Assembly (NCBI GenBank): GCA_003219925.1
Contig: QHQU01000084.1
Span: forward strand, 1 to 7,207
Reading direction: 5' to 3'
DNA from: Verrucomicrobiota bacterium
GTDB taxonomy: Bacteria; Verrucomicrobiota; Verrucomicrobiia; Chthoniobacterales; UBA10450
Length of the DNA: 7,207 nucleotides
Of this stretch, positions 6,187 through 7,207 are shown one piece after another. The notes beneath the pieces were generated by a model. The model was not told the DNA's origin. It saw nothing but the letters and a program-made list of their open reading frames with translations, and ran no database searches. The position numbers and the translations under genes are program-made. The first letter of the stretch is position 1. Every line of letters starts with the position of its first letter.

Positions 6187-7007
6187 AGAGCATTGTAGCT
6201 GCCGCCGTCCCCGGCGGCAGTCATCCAAGGGCGAATTTGCCGACTGCCACTGAGGACAGCGGCAGCTACACCGAACCAGCTCGGTGCCCAACTCGCAAAC
6301 GAGGTGAGACCGCCGCTCATATCGCCTTAAAACGCTTGGCTCTGCTCTGGGCGCAATCCCGTGGTTATTCCGTCTGCGCCTTCGAGGTGCAATTGCCGCG
6401 TTGTCGATTTCGCGCGGACCTGGCGGCCTACCGGCCTAACGGGAAAGAGATTGGGACGGCTGCAATCTTTGAATGTAAACAGGCTTTCCCCGACTTGCGC
6501 CGGGATAACGGTGGCAGCGCAGTGACGGCGAAGCGACTGGAAAAGGTTTTCCAACGTCGCCAGGTCCTGGAAAAAATTTTGCGCATTCATTATCCCGCCT
6601 TGCGCATCCCCGATTCGCTTTTCTCCGACTTCGATTCACATAACTTTGCTGCGATTGAGCATCGCGGCTATGCCCGAGTCCTGCGGGAGTTGAGCGCGTT
6701 GCAAAATCGCCTTTTCGATTGCACCAAATTTGAGCGCCTGATTCGCTATCGCTGCGCCAATCTTTTTTTTCTGGTCGTTTCAAACCGATTGTTCCGCGAA
6801 CCAGAGATTCCATTTGGCTGGGGCGCCCTCATCGAGTCTGAGGGCGAACTGGTTCTGATGCGCAAACCGCTGTGGCACGAGGTTACCTCGGGCAACCGAC
6901 TTAAGTTACTGGAGCGAATCGCCGCCGCCGGTACCCGGCTTTTAAACAAACAGTCGGAAATTACATTCGACGACGTGTGCGCAGCCCGAAATCGAGCTTG
7001 TCCGTAA
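6171..7007 (+). CDS. Hypothetical protein with PD-(D/E)XK nuclease-like core
   Basis: 278 residues from the ATG at 6171, overlapping the hemB end by 16 bp. Residues 1 to about 40 are encoded by hemB's tail and a palindromic repeat, so the native start may be later; TTG at 6237 has AAGGG just upstream and would give 256 residues. The folded part begins near RGETAAHIALKRLALLWAQ (44-62). Then come RFRADLAAY (Asp83) and AAIFECKQAFPDLRRD (Glu101-x-Lys103), the D...ExK pattern of the PD-(D/E)XK fold. A helical, charged insert of roughly 80 residues follows, then LFFLVVSN (198-205), PFGWGALI (214-221) and LVLMRKPLW (228-236), which resemble the end of MmcB/DUF2161-like families. DNA cleavage or binding is an inference from this pattern; no partner methylase or helicase is nearby. 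It may be co-transcribed with hemB. Confidence 0.62.
   Translation: MAEELKSIVAAAVPGGSHPRANLPTATEDSGSYTEPARCPTRKRGETAAHIALKRLALLWAQSRGYSVCAFEVQLPRCRFRADLAAYRPNGKEIGTAAIFECKQAFPDLRRDNGGSAVTAKRLEKVFQRRQVLEKILRIHYPALRIPDSLFSDFDSHNFAAIEHRGYARVLRELSALQNRLFDCTKFERLIRYRCANLFFLVVSNRLFREPEIPFGWGALIESEGELVLMRKPLWHEVTSGNRLKLLERIAAAGTRLLNKQSEITFDDVCAARNRACP
6194..6270. repeat. Nested palindromic (REP-like) repeat at the hemB 3' end
   Basis: The outer arms 6194-6210 and 6254-6270 pair at 16 of 17 positions (TGTAGCTGCCGC plus GTCC after one mismatch). Inside, GGCAGTC (6216-6222) pairs with GACTGCC (6242-6248). A competing hairpin is CTGCCGCC (6199-6206) with GGCGGCAG (6213-6220). It starts 8 bp after the hemB stop, as REP/BIME-type elements often do, and could stabilise or end the hemB transcript. 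No T-tract follows, so a simple terminator is unlikely. Confidence 0.8.
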
Positions 7008-7071
7008 GAACGGTGTGACGGCACGACATCGGTCATCCCAAATCACAAACGATGAGGAACCTCACATTAGA

Positions 7072-7127
7072 CCCTCACCTGGCGCTTCGCGTCCTCCTCT
7101 CTTCGGGGGAGAGGATTGAGGTGAGGG
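7072..7127. repeat. Nested palindromic intergenic repeat
   Basis: CCCTCACCT (7072-7080) pairs perfectly with AGGTGAGGG (7119-7127). Inside it, TCCTCTC (7095-7101) pairs with GAGAGGA (7109-7115) around a 7-base loop. The unit lies 64 bp after the nuclease-like gene stop. Its form resembles the dispersed CCCTCACC...GGTGAGGG repeats found between genes in several bacterial genomes; that resemblance is from memory. It has no T-tract, so termination is only possible, not shown. Confidence 0.75.
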
Positions 7128-7160
7128 CGTCGCTTGGGTGAGGCTTCCAATTTAGGTGAA

Positions 7161-7181
7161 GTCCCCCGCTTCGCTCGGGAC
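7161..7181. terminator. Short hairpin, possible weak terminator
   Basis: GTCCC (7161-7165) pairs with GGGAC (7177-7181), or CCCG (7165-7168) with CGGG (7176-7179) in another register. Neither side has a convincing T-run. If the possible - strand gene ending at 7189 is real, this hairpin lies just after its stop and could be part of its 3' end. Otherwise the stretch 7128-7188 shows nothing further. Confidence 0.3.
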
Positions 7182-7188
7182 GTGGCCG

Positions 7189-7207
7189 CTATTTCTTCGA
7201 CTTGCGG
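7189..7207 (-). CDS. Possible last codons of a gene entering from the right edge
   Basis: On the - strand the final bases read R-K-S-K-K followed by TAG (7191-7189). A lysine-rich end followed by a hairpin is what a gene terminus often looks like, but five codons prove nothing. No family can be suggested. Confidence 0.2.

Noticed and set aside
6327..6813. Two overlapping - strand ORFs (87 and 125 codons) opposite the nuclease-like gene.
   Set aside because: They are antisense shadows; the + strand frame carries the D...ExK core and the longer reading frame.
7053..7064. TGAGG-AA-CCTCA mini-palindrome.
   Set aside because: A 5-bp stem with a 2-base loop is expected by chance and is too small to assign a role, though it shares words with the nearby repeat.
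1..7207. Defence system, prophage, integrated element or CRISPR array.
   Set aside because: There is no transposase, integrase, phage gene, tRNA edge or regularly spaced repeat; the single nuclease-fold protein has no system partners in view.

Overview
The window looks like chromosomal DNA of a moderately GC-rich Gram-negative-type bacterium. My best guess is a soil member of the Verrucomicrobiota (Spartobacteria/Chthoniobacterales-like). That guess rests on the style of the long TPR/Pro-Ala-rich membrane protein and the palindromic intergenic repeats, not on a marker gene. The layout is housekeeping genes plus two poorly described proteins. There is no sign of a phage, transposase, CRISPR array, tRNA or rRNA.

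Layout, left to right. (1) Positions 1-540, + strand: the C-terminal 179 codons of an M29-family metallo-aminopeptidase, cut by the window edge. (2) Positions 543-583: a strong hairpin with T-rich flanks on both sides, which can end both convergent genes. (3) Positions 593-4240, - strand: a 1215-residue protein with a signal peptide, two TPR blocks that are an ungapped 216-residue tandem duplication, a long Pro/Ala-rich linker, one transmembrane helix, an acidic tail with six phased hexapeptides, and about five imperfect copies of a C-terminal repeat I do not recognise. (4) Positions 4393-5217, - strand: type III pantothenate kinase (coaX), upstream of the TPR gene on the same strand with a 152-bp gap. 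(5) Positions 5206-6186, + strand: zinc-type porphobilinogen synthase (hemB), divergent from coaX, with the two 5' ends overlapping by 12 bp. (6) Positions 6171-7007, + strand: a 278-codon ORF with a PD-(D/E)XK nuclease-like core, overlapping the end of hemB. A palindromic repeat (6194-6270) lies across its N-terminal coding region, so its start is uncertain. (7) Positions 7008-7207: a second nested palindromic repeat, a short hairpin, and possibly the last codons of a - strand gene leaving the window.

How the genes relate: coaX (first step of CoA synthesis) and hemB (second common step of tetrapyrrole synthesis) are ordinary cofactor genes that share a very compact divergent start region. 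The nuclease-like gene could be co-transcribed with hemB. The TPR protein probably spans the inner membrane, with its TPR blocks in the periplasm and its repeat-rich tail in the cytoplasm. Its tail and the nuclease-like protein are the least explained content here. I see no convincing multi-gene novel system.
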